From NCBI GenBank assembly GCA_050012855.1, contig JBEKGJ010000007.1, positions 1 to 64,000 on the forward strand: a DNA stretch of 64,000 nucleotides, in the 5' to 3' direction. A model generated the notes under the pieces. That model ran no database searches. It was not told the origin of the DNA and worked only from the letters and a program-made list of their open reading frames with translations. Of the stretch, positions 36,799 to 45,900 are shown piece after piece; within the stretch, counting starts at the first letter, position 1; the number at the start of each line of letters is the position of its first letter. A program made the translations under genes and the position numbers. Source of the stretch: JAJXZJ01 sp050012855. Lineage in GTDB: Bacteria; Verrucomicrobiota; Verrucomicrobiia; Limisphaerales; J093.

Positions 36799-37285
36799 GA
36801 GTTCGAGCCTACTCCGCGGGTCAGCGGCGTCAAGCTTCACCCTTGGCTGGTGGTGTCCGAATTTGCCTTGCACGGTGGGGCGAGCGGCCTCGCGAGCCGT
36901 CCTTCCCCCGCAACTTGTCGCGGTCCTCCTCTGCTCGCTCAACTCTCAACCATCAACCATCAACCTGTTTTCGGCTCGTCAGCGCCTCGTCCCACCAAAT
37001 CAGGACACTGTCCCTTGGCTTATGACCAGGCAGACAGGGTCGCGCCACCCATCAGCGATCACGCTGGGCCTGGCACGCCCTCGAAGCGCGGCAAATCATT
37101 TGGTCCGTCAGAATCTCAATGACGGCATCCCCGCGCTTTCTCGCGCAGCTTGAGCAACCGTTTGCCCGCGGCGTGCAACGGCGGCGGTCGTTTGGCCAAA
37201 TGGAACCGGATCGGGTGTTTCGCCGGCGCGCGAAAAAAGGTTCGAGCCAGGCCGGGCCGCCATGTCGAAACACCCCGGTCGGCCG
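36799..37285. other. Intergenic stretch with short repeats
   Basis: The stretch holds CTCAAC-type repeat units (36938-36965) like those inserted in recG, and a 17-mer (36997-37013) shared with 21834-21850. No gene is supported. Confidence 0.5.
36938..36965 (+). repeat. CTCAAC(CAT) short repeat
   Basis: Tandem CTCAACT, CTCAACC and ATCAACC units, related to the four CTCAACC heptamers inside recG at 7356-7383. Confidence 0.55.
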
Positions 37286-37408
37286 CTATTTCTTGCCTGT
37301 CACCTGCTTCGCGGCGACGGCTTGCTGCTTCTTGGTGGCAGCCGCGTTGGATTTGACCTGCTTTTGTGCCGCTTGCTTGTGAACGGACTTCGGAGACTTG
37401 TCGCCCAT
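37286..37408 (-). CDS. 40-residue Lys/Ala/Gln-rich MGDKSPK-type protein
   Basis: This tiny gene begins ATG at 37408 and encodes MGDKSPKSVHKQAAQKQV..., ending AAKQVTGKK before TAG. The 'MGDKSPKS' start and the K/Q/A-rich tail match a widespread family of very small conserved hypothetical proteins of about 40 residues in many phyla. The function is unknown; the basic composition suggests nucleic-acid or ribosome contact. It is too short for most gene callers. Only a weak AGAAAG lies upstream. Confidence 0.75.
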   Translation of the reverse strand: MGDKSPKSVHKQAAQKQVKSNAAATKKQQAVAAKQVTGKK

Positions 37409-37532
37409 AATCAACTTTCTTCAATTCCGACGGTTTACTTTCCGGCTGGGTAAAGCCGATTGCCGGATATGGGTGATCATAAACGACCTTGGCCGGCACT
37501 GCAAACGCTGATTCTCCCCGCACAGGCAGCGT

Positions 37533-37568
37533 GGTCTGGCCCGACGGGCGCGTCAATCGGGCCAGACC
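37533..37568 (-). terminator. Perfect 12-bp hairpin spanning the stop codon of the 55-residue gene
   Basis: GGTCTGGCCCGA (37533-37544) pairs perfectly with TCGGGCCAGACC (37557-37568); the TGA at 37555-37553 lies in the 12-nt loop. There is no T-tract downstream on the minus strand, so it may act as an mRNA-stabilising 3' hairpin rather than a classical terminator. Confidence 0.5.
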
Positions 37569-37720
37569 ATGCCGGCGAGCTGACTCCCCGCCGCTGCCAC
37601 CAGCAGTCCGACCAGTGACACACCGACGGGTTTCCAGGTGGCCTTGGGGTTCAGGAAAAAGAAAATCAGCCCGACCAGCGCGAGTCCCAGCGATTTCGAC
37701 AGGCACACGGGTCGTGTCAC
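37553..37720 (-). CDS. 55-residue membrane peptide, coupled to the upstream membrane protein
   Basis: The GTG at 37720 overlaps the TGA of the upstream gene (GTGA). The peptide is two hydrophobic helices (SLGLALVGLIFFFLNP and VGVSLVGLLVAAAGSQLAG) joined by KATWKP. No family is recognised. The overlap and the clean two-helix pattern support it. Confidence 0.6.
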   Translation of the reverse strand: MTRPVCLSKSLGLALVGLIFFFLNPKATWKPVGVSLVGLLVAAAGSQLAGMVWPD

Positions 37721-38088
37721 GGCTGCTTCTCTGACTGCGCCTCTTTCACGCCCTCGGCGACAGCGCGCGTCACGGTCTTGACGGCGCCCTGCGCGCCCTC
37801 GGCCAGATCGTTGATGGCGTCCGTCGCCACGGGCACCTGCTCGGCCGCCGTGTACCGGGCAACCGCCCCCATGAAGCCGAGCATGGACAGGACACCACCC
37901 ACAAACAGCAGCGGCATCCCGACAAAAGCGCACCAAAACAGACGGGGCGGGCCGCCCCCGGCAAAGGCCAGGAAGAAGCTGGCCATGCCAATGATGAGGA
38001 GAATAAGACCCACCGCGGCGATGACCGGCCCGGCGATGCGCAGGAAGGAACGGGCCGCCCCGTGCTTTTCAGTTTGTAGCTTGCTCAT
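37717..38088 (-). CDS. Small membrane protein, unknown function
   Basis: The 123-residue protein has a short basic leader, two strong hydrophobic helices (IAAVGLILLIIGMASFFLAF and LFWCAFVGMPLLFVGGVLSML) and an amphipathic C-terminal tail rich in A, E and V (INDLAEGAQGAVKTVTRAVAEGVKE). A similar layout occurs in small inner-membrane proteins with a zinc-ribbon partner. It forms a two-gene unit with the 55-residue peptide. Confidence 0.7.
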   Translation of the reverse strand: MSKLQTEKHGAARSFLRIAGPVIAAVGLILLIIGMASFFLAFAGGGPPRLFWCAFVGMPLLFVGGVLSMLGFMGAVARYTAAEQVPVATDAINDLAEGAQGAVKTVTRAVAEGVKEAQSEKQP

Positions 38089-38398
38089 AATTCAAGTGCA
38101 GGCAGTCGGCCTGAGAGCGCGACACTGCGCGCGATTGCCGCCAACCAAGAGTCTTTTGGCGTGTTCGCCGACATGGGCGCGCAGCCTTCCAACTGGCCGG
38201 AATCAGCGACCGCGCGCCAGTGACGTCTGCCGTGGAACTGAGACGCAACCGCGGGGTTCGATGTATCCGGTTGGCTCGGCGAACAGTCTCTCACAAAACG
38301 CCCAATCCGACGAGCAAAACACCCGAACCGATCACCAGGCTCAAGCCAAAATACAACGGTGCCACGCGGCGACTGGCGGGTCGCGAGCAATCGGTTCA

Positions 38399-38478
38399 CG
38401 TTTCATGGTTCCAAGTGTTCAGTGCCAGCCACGCGCGTTGGAATCTGAGCGAACAATCAAGAGTATAACCCGGTCGCC
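38399..38478 (+). repeat. Dispersed ~80-bp repeat C, copy 2
   Basis: Aligns to 22769-22847 in the same orientation with one single-base gap; both contain 'GTGTTCARTGCCAGCC' and end near GACCGCC/GGTCGCC. Confidence 0.6.
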
Positions 38479-38581
38479 CGGTGTGCGTCACGGCTTTTCC
38501 GCCGGCTTGGCCTCGCCTCCACACACCCCTGCGGCCATCGCGCTGGCAGCAGAAACGCGCGCTGGCTTGCTGCTGACGGAT

Positions 38582-38665
38582 GAGCTTCGTGGCGGCGTTT
38601 TCACCGGCCACGACGTAGTCGGTATTCTTGCTCACCGAGCTGGTGACGCTGCCGCCGGCGGCGGG
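38582..38665 (-). pseudogene. Duplicated fragment of the ligA BRCT domain
   Basis: A core of 61 bp (38593-38653) is identical to 39201-39261 inside ligA and encodes the BRCT segment 'TSSVSKNTDYVVAGENA'. Similarity fades on both sides. The SWIM gene lies between this fragment and the true ligA end. Confidence 0.85.
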
Positions 38666-38724
38666 GGTGAGCTCTGGAAACGGCCGACCCTGTCGGCTGC
38701 CAAAAGGAAGAGTGAGGGCAATCT

Positions 38725-39078
38725 CTACTTGAAGCCGTGCGTGAGTCCGTAGGCGAACCGCGCCTTTGTTTCCTTCTCTTGCTTAACCAGCTCAGTCTTC
38801 GTTGTGGTGATTCGATTGAGATCGCGCTCGTAGTCGTCCATTCGCGCCAGTAATTCACCGAACTGCGGCCATTCCCTTATCTCCGAAAGAGCGGCAGTCT
38901 GCTTGGGATCGTATAACATGCCCGTATCGCCTTTGATCAACGCGAGCTTGTGTTTACACATCTGCTGGAGAACACCGGCTTGGCAGTGGCAAAACACGCG
39001 GACGGAATTCTCGGTGGCCTCAAACTCAACGTCGTAGGAGCCGCCAGTGCTACTTCTCGCGAGCAGGGTGATTCTCAT
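38725..39078 (-). CDS. SWIM zinc-finger protein
   Basis: The 117-residue protein has a SWIM motif near residues 30-45: FCHCQAG...MCKHKLALI, that is C-x-C-xn-C-x-H, which binds zinc and often DNA or protein. The second half is a predicted coiled helix (LARMDDYERDLNRITTTKTELVKQ, shown here only in part: YERDLNRITTTKTE). It starts 3 bp after the ligA stop. A ligA fragment follows the gene at 38582, so it looks inserted at the 3' end of ligA. Confidence 0.75.
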   Translation of the reverse strand: MRITLLARSSTGGSYDVEFEATENSVRVFCHCQAGVLQQMCKHKLALIKGDTGMLYDPKQTAALSEIREWPQFGELLARMDDYERDLNRITTTKTELVKQEKETKARFAYGLTHGFK

Positions 39079-39081
39079 GGC

Positions 39082-41517
39082 TCAGAACAGTTCGCTTTGT
39101 CCGATTGACCTATCGGAACGCTTTGACCCCAGCACTTTCAAGAACTCATCCTCGCTCAAAATCTTGATCCCGAGTTCACGCGCCTTGTCGAGCTTCGAGC
39201 CGGCGTTTTCACCGGCCACGACGTAGTCGGTATTCTTGCTCACCGAGCTGGTGACGCTGCCACCGGCTGCGCGGATGAGCGCGGCGGCCTCGTCGCGGGA
39301 GAGCGTGGGCAGAGTGCCGGTCAGAACGAACGTCTTGCCCATCAGCGGACCGGCAGCCGCGCCTCCGCCCATCGTCTGGCCGCTCTCGCCGTGGCCCGGA
39401 TTGATGCCCAAGGCGCGCAGTTGCTCCAGCACGCGCCGCCCCGCCGGCGACGCGAAATAGTCGAGCACCGCCGCCGCGACGACCGGTCCGACCTCGGCGA
39501 GGCTGGCCGTGGCTCCACTCTTTTCCAGGCGCGCTTCGAGGGCGGCGATTTCGGCGACGAGGGCGGCGTAACGCTGCTTGCGGGCTTCGAGTTCCGCGAC
39601 GTCCTTGGGCGGATTTTTGCGGGACCGGGGCGAGATCGCGGCGCGCTCGGTTTCCTTGTCGCCGAGGTCGCGGATGTCGCGCAAGATTGGCGAGACGGCC
39701 AGTTCGTCCAGCGAGGCGTGGACCTGGGCGAGCTGCCAGGCGGTCTGTTCGCCGACCTCGGGAATGGCCAGCGCGTGCAGCCAGCGGTGCAGCGGCAGCG
39801 GGCGGGCGCGCTCCAGCGCCTCGATGACCTTGGTCGCGTTCTTCTCGCCAAAGACGCGCGGCTCGTCGTCGGTGCCGAGGTTGAGTCGGGCAAGCTGGTC
39901 CCGGGTGAGGCCGAAGAGATCGAGCGGTTCGTCCACGAGGCCGCGTTCGACGAGCTTCTCCGCAACGATGCCGCCGAGGGATTCAAGGTCGAGTGCCTTG
40001 CGCTGGGCAAAGTATTCCACGCGCCGGGTTTTCTGCGCCGGACAAGCGGCCACATTCTGGCAACGCCAGGCGACTTCTTCGGTTTCGGTTGGGACGCCTT
40101 GCTGCGTGTCCTGGCCGGGCGGCAGCCCGGCCCTACCGGATTTGATCTTGTCCTTCGCAATCGGACCGCCGCACGCCGGACATTGGCCGCCAACATGCGC
40201 GACCAGGTCGAAGGGCTTTGCCCCTCTGGGCCGCTTCGCGAGCACGACTTCGAGGACCTCGGGGATCACCATGCCGGCCTTGCGGATGACCACGGTGTCG
40301 CCGATGCGGATGTCTTTGCGGCGGATTTCGTCCTCGTTGTGGAGCGTGGCGCGAGCAATGGTCGAACCTTGGACGAACACCGGCTCCAGCTCCGCCACGG
40401 GGGTCAACACACCGGTGCGACCGACCTGGACGGTGATGTCCTTGAGGAGCGTCTCCACCGGCGTGATCCACGGAATCGGTTTATGGACGATGGCGTCGCC
40501 GGGCGCGCGGGTCTTGGGCGGGATGCGTTGCGCGTCGGCGAGGCGGTTCACCTTGAGCACGACCCCGTCAATTTCGTAAGGCAACTGCCGGCGCAGGTCG
40601 CGCGTCTCGTCGTAGTGCGCGACGACCTTGTCGGCATAGACGCGCAAAACGTCCTCGATGTCACGGCAGACCCACCAGCGGCGTTGCGTCGGCAGCCCGA
40701 ATCGCGCCAGCGCCTCCAGAATCTCCGCGTGCGTCTCCCACGCGATGCCTTCGCACTTGCCGACGGCATAGAAGACCGCGCGAATAGGCCGCTGTGCGAC
40801 CAGTCGCGGATCGAGCTGCTTCAACGTCCCCGCGGTGGCATTGCGGGCGTTGGGGAAAGTTTTCTCGCCGGTAGTGGCAAGCCTGGCGTTGAGTTTCTCG
40901 AAGTCCCCGGTCGCGATGTACGCCTCGCCTCGCACTTCCAGCAAGGCCGGCGGGTCCGGTAGATTCAGTTCCAGCGGAATCGCGCGGACTGTGCGGAGAT
41001 TGGCGGTGATGTCGTCGCCGAACTGGCCGTCGCCGCGCGTGACACCGAGAGCGAGTTTTCCGTGCCGGTAATGGACGCTGATGGACACGCCGTCCACCTT
41101 GGGCTCAAGAACGTATTCGATGCGGTCGCGACCGAGGTGTTTGCGAATGGTTTTGTCGAATTCGAGCAGGCGCGGCAGGGTGTTCTCGTCCTGCTGCCGG
41201 TTGCGCTCTTCGCGATCCGGCTCCTCGGTGCTGTCAGGATGTTCGGCCGCCTCGATTTTCTCGAGGGAGAGCATCGGCTGGAGATGCTTCACCCGGTTGA
41301 ACCCTTCCGTGGGCGCCCCGCCGACGCGCTGCGTGGGCGACTCGGGCGTGACGAGTTCCGGAAATTGCTTCTCCAATTCCTGCAGCTCGCCAAACAGCCG
41401 GTCGTATTCGAAGTCGCTGATGGTCGGCCGCGCGAGCACGTAATAGGCGCGGTCGTGCTGGCGGATTTGGTCGGCCAGTCGGGCGTGGCGGGCCTGGGCT
41501 TCGGCGCGCATCATCAT
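39082..41517 (-). CDS. ligA: NAD-dependent DNA ligase LigA, with insertions
   Basis: LigA joins nicks in replication and repair using NAD. From the first of three ATGs at 41517 (TGATG overlap with the upstream synthase stop) the protein is 811 residues, against about 670 usually. It shows the Ia domain (HDRAYYVLARPTISDFEYD), catalytic K140 in EPKVDGVS, the OB fold, a four-Cys zinc finger (CPACGGP...RCQN...CPAQ), helix-hairpin-helix motifs and a C-terminal BRCT domain. Extra length sits after residue 90, inside the zinc finger between the Cys pairs (about 20 residues encoded by a palindromic repeat at 40113) and in the HhH region (about 60 residues, 'RSRKNPPKDVAELEARKQRY'). All catalytic residues are kept. 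Confidence 0.95.
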   Translation of the reverse strand: MMMRAEAQARHARLADQIRQHDRAYYVLARPTISDFEYDRLFGELQELEKQFPELVTPESPTQRVGGAPTEGFNRVKHLQPMLSLEKIEAAEHPDSTEEPDREERNRQQDENTLPRLLEFDKTIRKHLGRDRIEYVLEPKVDGVSISVHYRHGKLALGVTRGDGQFGDDITANLRTVRAIPLELNLPDPPALLEVRGEAYIATGDFEKLNARLATTGEKTFPNARNATAGTLKQLDPRLVAQRPIRAVFYAVGKCEGIAWETHAEILEALARFGLPTQRRWWVCRDIEDVLRVYADKVVAHYDETRDLRRQLPYEIDGVVLKVNRLADAQRIPPKTRAPGDAIVHKPIPWITPVETLLKDITVQVGRTGVLTPVAELEPVFVQGSTIARATLHNEDEIRRKDIRIGDTVVIRKAGMVIPEVLEVVLAKRPRGAKPFDLVAHVGGQCPACGGPIAKDKIKSGRAGLPPGQDTQQGVPTETEEVAWRCQNVAACPAQKTRRVEYFAQRKALDLESLGGIVAEKLVERGLVDEPLDLFGLTRDQLARLNLGTDDEPRVFGEKNATKVIEALERARPLPLHRWLHALAIPEVGEQTAWQLAQVHASLDELAVSPILRDIRDLGDKETERAAISPRSRKNPPKDVAELEARKQRYAALVAEIAALEARLEKSGATASLAEVGPVVAAAVLDYFASPAGRRVLEQLRALGINPGHGESGQTMGGGAAAGPLMGKTFVLTGTLPTLSRDEAAALIRAAGGSVTSSVSKNTDYVVAGENAGSKLDKARELGIKILSEDEFLKVLGSKRSDRSIGQSELF
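40113..40132. repeat. REP-like palindrome inside the ligA zinc finger
   Basis: GGCCGGGC (40113-40120) and GCCCGGCC (40125-40132) form a perfect 8-bp hairpin with loop GGCA, followed by CTACCGG. The 'GGCCGGGCGGCAGCCCGGCC' type is a common intergenic repeat in this kind of genome. Here it lies in frame between the two cysteine pairs, adding 'SGRAGLPPGQD'-like residues. Confidence 0.65.
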
Positions 41518-42614
41518 CACAGGCGGGCGCGGTCGAACAATTTCTCCCACGCCCCGGCCCGAGGATAACAGACCACCGTGCGCAGGATCAACCGCCGCAC
41601 CTCGGCCCGGCTGACCTTGATGCGGCGTCCGGCGTCCAGCACGTTGCCCGTGCGGAGGCGGGCGAGCGTGCGCATGCCAATCAGAATCGGCCAGGCGCAC
41701 GCCAGCCGGACGCGCACCTGCCGGCGCGGCAGCATGTTCGTGTAATCCCAGCCCGCGGCGAGATGCTGCCGCGCGATGGCAAGGTGGGCGTCGTAAAGGT
41801 CGCGGAACCGGCCGATGGCCGTCGCATCGAGCAGCGCCGCGGGACTCAGCCCGTGGTGCGCGAGGCCGTCGGCGGGAATGTAACACCGGCCCTGGCGCAG
41901 GTCGCGCGGCAGGTCGCGCAGGATGTTGACCAGTTGCAGGCCCTTGCCGAAACGAACGCCATTGGCGAGCAGACGGGCATCGTCCAGCCGCAGCGCGGGA
42001 AACAGCCGGCGCCGGCAAATCCGCGTCCAAAACTCCCCGACGCAACCAGCCACTCGGTAGGCGTAATCGTCCAGCTCACTGTCGTTTTGCAGGGCGACCA
42101 TCTGCGACACGCTGGCCGTGCCGAAACGGCGAAGATCGAGTTCCTGTCCGCCGGTGATCGTGGTAAGCACCTCGCGAATCAATGCCTGGTCGGCGGCATC
42201 GAGGCTGGCGAGCACGACCAGCGCTTCCTCGATGCGCGCGAGCAGAACGCGCTCGGCCTCGGTGCCTCCCGACGGCGCCGCACCCGCCGCTGCCGAGGTG
42301 AACGCCGTGAAATCCAGCGGCGCGGCCGTCTGACCGAGGATGCGACCGCGCAAGTGGTCCAGGGCCGCGAGCCGGCCGGAAACCGGCACGAGTTCCGTGT
42401 CGGCGATGGTGTCGGTGGCGCGCGCCAGCAGGTAGGCGAGACTCACCGGGCGGCGGATCGGCACCGGCAGGATGCGCAAGGTTTTATAGAACGTCCGCGA
42501 GACGTCGCGCAGGAGGTCGGTCAGCAAATCGGCATGGACCACCGGCGCGGCAGTCGCGGAGGACTCCGGGGCGGTTTCGGACGCAGACGGACTTGATGAC
42601 GTGTTCACCGGCAC
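41517..42614 (-). CDS. Squalene/phytoene synthase family protein
   Basis: The enzyme condenses two prenyl diphosphates head to head, the first step to squalene/hopanoids or carotenoids. It shows both Asp-rich motifs: 'YLLARATDTIADT' and 'GLQLVNILRDLPRDLRQGRCYIP', plus 'VSRTFYKTLRILP' and 'DYAYRVAGCVGEFWT'. The pattern is closer to squalene synthase than to phytoene synthase. The start is uncertain: GTG codons at 42614 and 42608 come shortly before the domain, while the frame stays open to a GTG at 42695 with an Arg-rich, less likely N-terminus. The stop overlaps the ligA start (TGATG). Confidence 0.85.
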   Translation of the reverse strand: MPVNTSSSPSASETAPESSATAAPVVHADLLTDLLRDVSRTFYKTLRILPVPIRRPVSLAYLLARATDTIADTELVPVSGRLAALDHLRGRILGQTAAPLDFTAFTSAAAGAAPSGGTEAERVLLARIEEALVVLASLDAADQALIREVLTTITGGQELDLRRFGTASVSQMVALQNDSELDDYAYRVAGCVGEFWTRICRRRLFPALRLDDARLLANGVRFGKGLQLVNILRDLPRDLRQGRCYIPADGLAHHGLSPAALLDATAIGRFRDLYDAHLAIARQHLAAGWDYTNMLPRRQVRVRLACAWPILIGMRTLARLRTGNVLDAGRRIKVSRAEVRRLILRTVVCYPRAGAWEKLFDRARL

Positions 42615-42979
42615 AACGATTGGCCGGGGCGGAAAGCGAAACCGCACCCGGTTCGCGCGTGGCGGGCGGGCATCGCGCGCGTGACCTTTCGCCACCGAGT
42701 ATCCGGCCGACCGCCTTGGCTTTCAAGAACCGTCCAGGCAGGCGTCACCAACTCAGGCCACAAGCCGCCGGCAGCGGGCCGGCCGCGACGAGTCTCTTTT
42801 TGCCTTCGAAATCGCACATAACGCCCGTGCTGTGCTCCGGGCGGCTGGCAATCAGCGCTTGACGGCGTCGGCCCGGCCCCACGAAGTTTACGGCGATGAC
42901 AGGAGCAGGGATTCGCGGACGGCCGATGGCGTCCTTTCCACGCAGCAGGTTCAACGAGCACAAACGGCAATCGCAGTTG

Positions 42980-45900
42980 ATGCGGGTGGCACATTTGATC
43001 CTGCTTTGGTCGTTTACGGCCGCGTTTCTCGCACACGCCGACCGATTTGACCTCGATCTCAGCGGCGCGTGGCAATACCAGAACGTCGCACAGATCGCCT
43101 ATCCGCCGCCCGCGGCGTGGCTGCCGACCACGGTTCCCGGCTATCTCTCGACGACCAACTACGAGCACGCATGGTTCCGCAAAACCTTCGACCTGCCGGC
43201 GGTGCCGGCTGGCAACCGGGTGCGCCTGCGCTTCGGCGGCGTGAAGTTCGCCAGCCAGGTCTGGGTCAACGGCACACCGGTCGGCGGCTATCTCAACGGC
43301 TACGAACCGTTCGAGTTCGACGTCACCGCCGCCGCGCGGTCGGGCGCAAACGAACTGCTGGTGGCGCTGACCGATTGGACCGCCACGTTTTCGTACCACG
43401 TTGATTTCAGCAACCTGGCGCCATACGAGAACCCGCGCGACCACGCCATGAACGCGCTCCTCGCACCGATCGGCGGCCGTTACGATCTTTACGGCGTCTG
43501 GCAGCCGGTCCATGTGCTGAGCGTGCCGGCGGTGGCCACCGCCGACGTGTTCGTCATGCCGTCGGTGCGCCAGAAACAGCTCACGGCGCGCCTCACGTTG
43601 CGCAACGACACCGCCGCGCCCCAGACGGTGGTGGTGCGGAACCAAGTGCTCGACGGCGACACCGCGGTGCTCGATTTCCCGCAGCAGAGTCTCACGCTCG
43701 CCGCCAGCGCCAGCCAGGAGGTCGAAGTCGCGGCGCCATGGGCCAATCCGCACCTGTGGAGTCACCTCGATCCGTATCTCTACCAGCTCCGGACCACCTT
43801 GGACAACGCGGGTGCGGCGGACGCGGTCACAAACCGTTTTGGTTTCCGCGAGCTCTGGACCGAGGGCTCCAATTATGTTTTCAACGGCACGCCCATTCAC
43901 CTGCTGGCGACTGCGACCTGGCCGACGGCCAGCTTCCTGTCGAGTACACAAATCCAAACGATCTTTGCCGAAGTGAAGGCCGCGCACTGCGTGGCGATGC
44001 GGCTCCACACCCAGCCTTGGGATGAGCTTTTTTACAAGGTGGCCGATGAAACCGGCATTCTCCTCATCGAGGAAAACGCCGTGTGGTGCGACGCCTACTC
44101 CTATCGGCTGGCCGACCCGGTGTTTTGGACCAACTACCTCCAGCACGTCACCGCAGCCATTCGCCGCGACTGCAACCATCCTTCGATCGTGCAATGGAGC
44201 CTCGAAAACGAGCTGCTCAGCGTCGGCGGCGCCCTGGCCTGGACCGGCACCGTCCAGCAACTCGCGCTGCTCGGCGCGCGCGTGAAGGCGCTGGACCCGA
44301 CGCGGCCGATCACCTACGAATCCGACCTGGATCCCAACGGCGCCGCCGACGTTCTGGGCCTGCATTACCCGCACGAATACCCCGATTTTGCCTTGTGGCC
44401 GAACACGGCGTACTGGATGGACACGCCGATCGCGCGCGACTGGATGCCCGGCGGCACCTGGCAGTGGCACGGGGACAAGCCGCTTTATATTGGCGAGTTC
44501 CTGTACATCCCCGGCAATTCCGCGGACGGGTTCAGCATCCTTTTTGGCGATGACGCCTACCGCGACACCGCCACGAAACGCATCCTCGCCAAGTGCTGGA
44601 CCTGGCAGATGCAGATCGAGGCCTACCGTTCCTATGGCGTCAGCGGCATCGCGCCCTGGACCATGTTCGAGGACCCGGCAGTCCCGGCTGGCACGCTCGA
44701 TCTGAATCCGACCCAGAACCAGCTCTATCAGGCGCAGCAGGCCGCCTATCAACCCAACGCGGTTTTTGTCCAGCCCTACAACCCGCGGTTTTTCGTGGGC
44801 GACACGCCCTCGCGAACGCTTTCAATCTACAACGACACCTTGCAGCCGGGGAACTTCGTCTTGAAGTGGCGCACGGCGGACGGCGCGCCGTGGAATACCC
44901 GGCCGTTCAACCTGGCGCCCGCGGCAAAGCGCGTGGAAACGGTTTCCGTGCCGACGCCGGCCACACCCGGCGCCTTCCCGTTCCAGATCGAACTCGACAA
45001 CGGCACGACGCCGGTCTTCACCAACCAGCAGAATTACAGTGCCTGCGCGCGCCCAACCCTGCGGTTGCCGGCCGGCGTTCGGCTAGGCGTGTACGATCCG
45101 CCCGGCGCCAGCCGCACCTTGTTGACACGCCTGGGTGTTCCCTTTGATCTGGTTACGAACCTCATCACGAACTCTTATGGCCCGTGGAATGTACTCCTGA
45201 TCGGCCAAGGCGCGCTGACCAACGACAGCAGCTTTCAGGTGGGCACCAACCTGCCAGCGACGCAATGGGAGCAGTTCGCGGGGCGCGGCGGGTGGATCCT
45301 GGTCATGGAACAGGACGTGTACCCGCGCTGGATGCCGCTGGGAGTGAATATCGAGGGCGTCGGCGCCAACTTCGCCTTCCCCAATCCGAACCACCCATTG
45401 GCGCAGGGCCTCGCGGCGGAGGATTTGCGGTGGTGGGCCGGCGACCACCTGGTGGCGGCCAAGGCCATCCGTGTGCCGGCGCGGGGCAACTTCCGTGTGC
45501 CCATCCAGATCGGCTCCAGCCAGGGACTCGAATACGCCGGCGTGCTCGAGCTGCCGATCGGCCAGGGCGGCCTGCTTTGCTCCCAATTGCTGCTGAACGA
45601 AAAGTTCGATGCCGAGCCGATGGCCGCGGCGATGTGGCAGCGGTTATTCGATTATGTCGCCCCGGCGGCGCCGCACCCGGCCTCGGTGGTAAGCGGGCTG
45701 GTGACGGAAACCAATTCGACTGTGGCGGCCGAACTGGCCGCGCTGGGGCTGGTGAGCGAAGCGCGGCTCGGCCAGTTGACGAACCTCGATGCGCGTACCT
45801 GTCCGCTCCTGATCGTCGGTGGCGGCGCGGCCGCGTGGACCGACGCGTCGAACCACCTCGACCGGCTGGCCGCGTTCGTCCAGGCGGGCGGGCGGTTGCT

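Larger units (their letters stand above)
38089..38724. other. Gene-poor stretch with repeat C copy 2 and a ligA fragment
   Basis: Besides the two elements annotated separately (38399-38478 and 38582-38665) I see no supported gene here. Confidence 0.5.
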
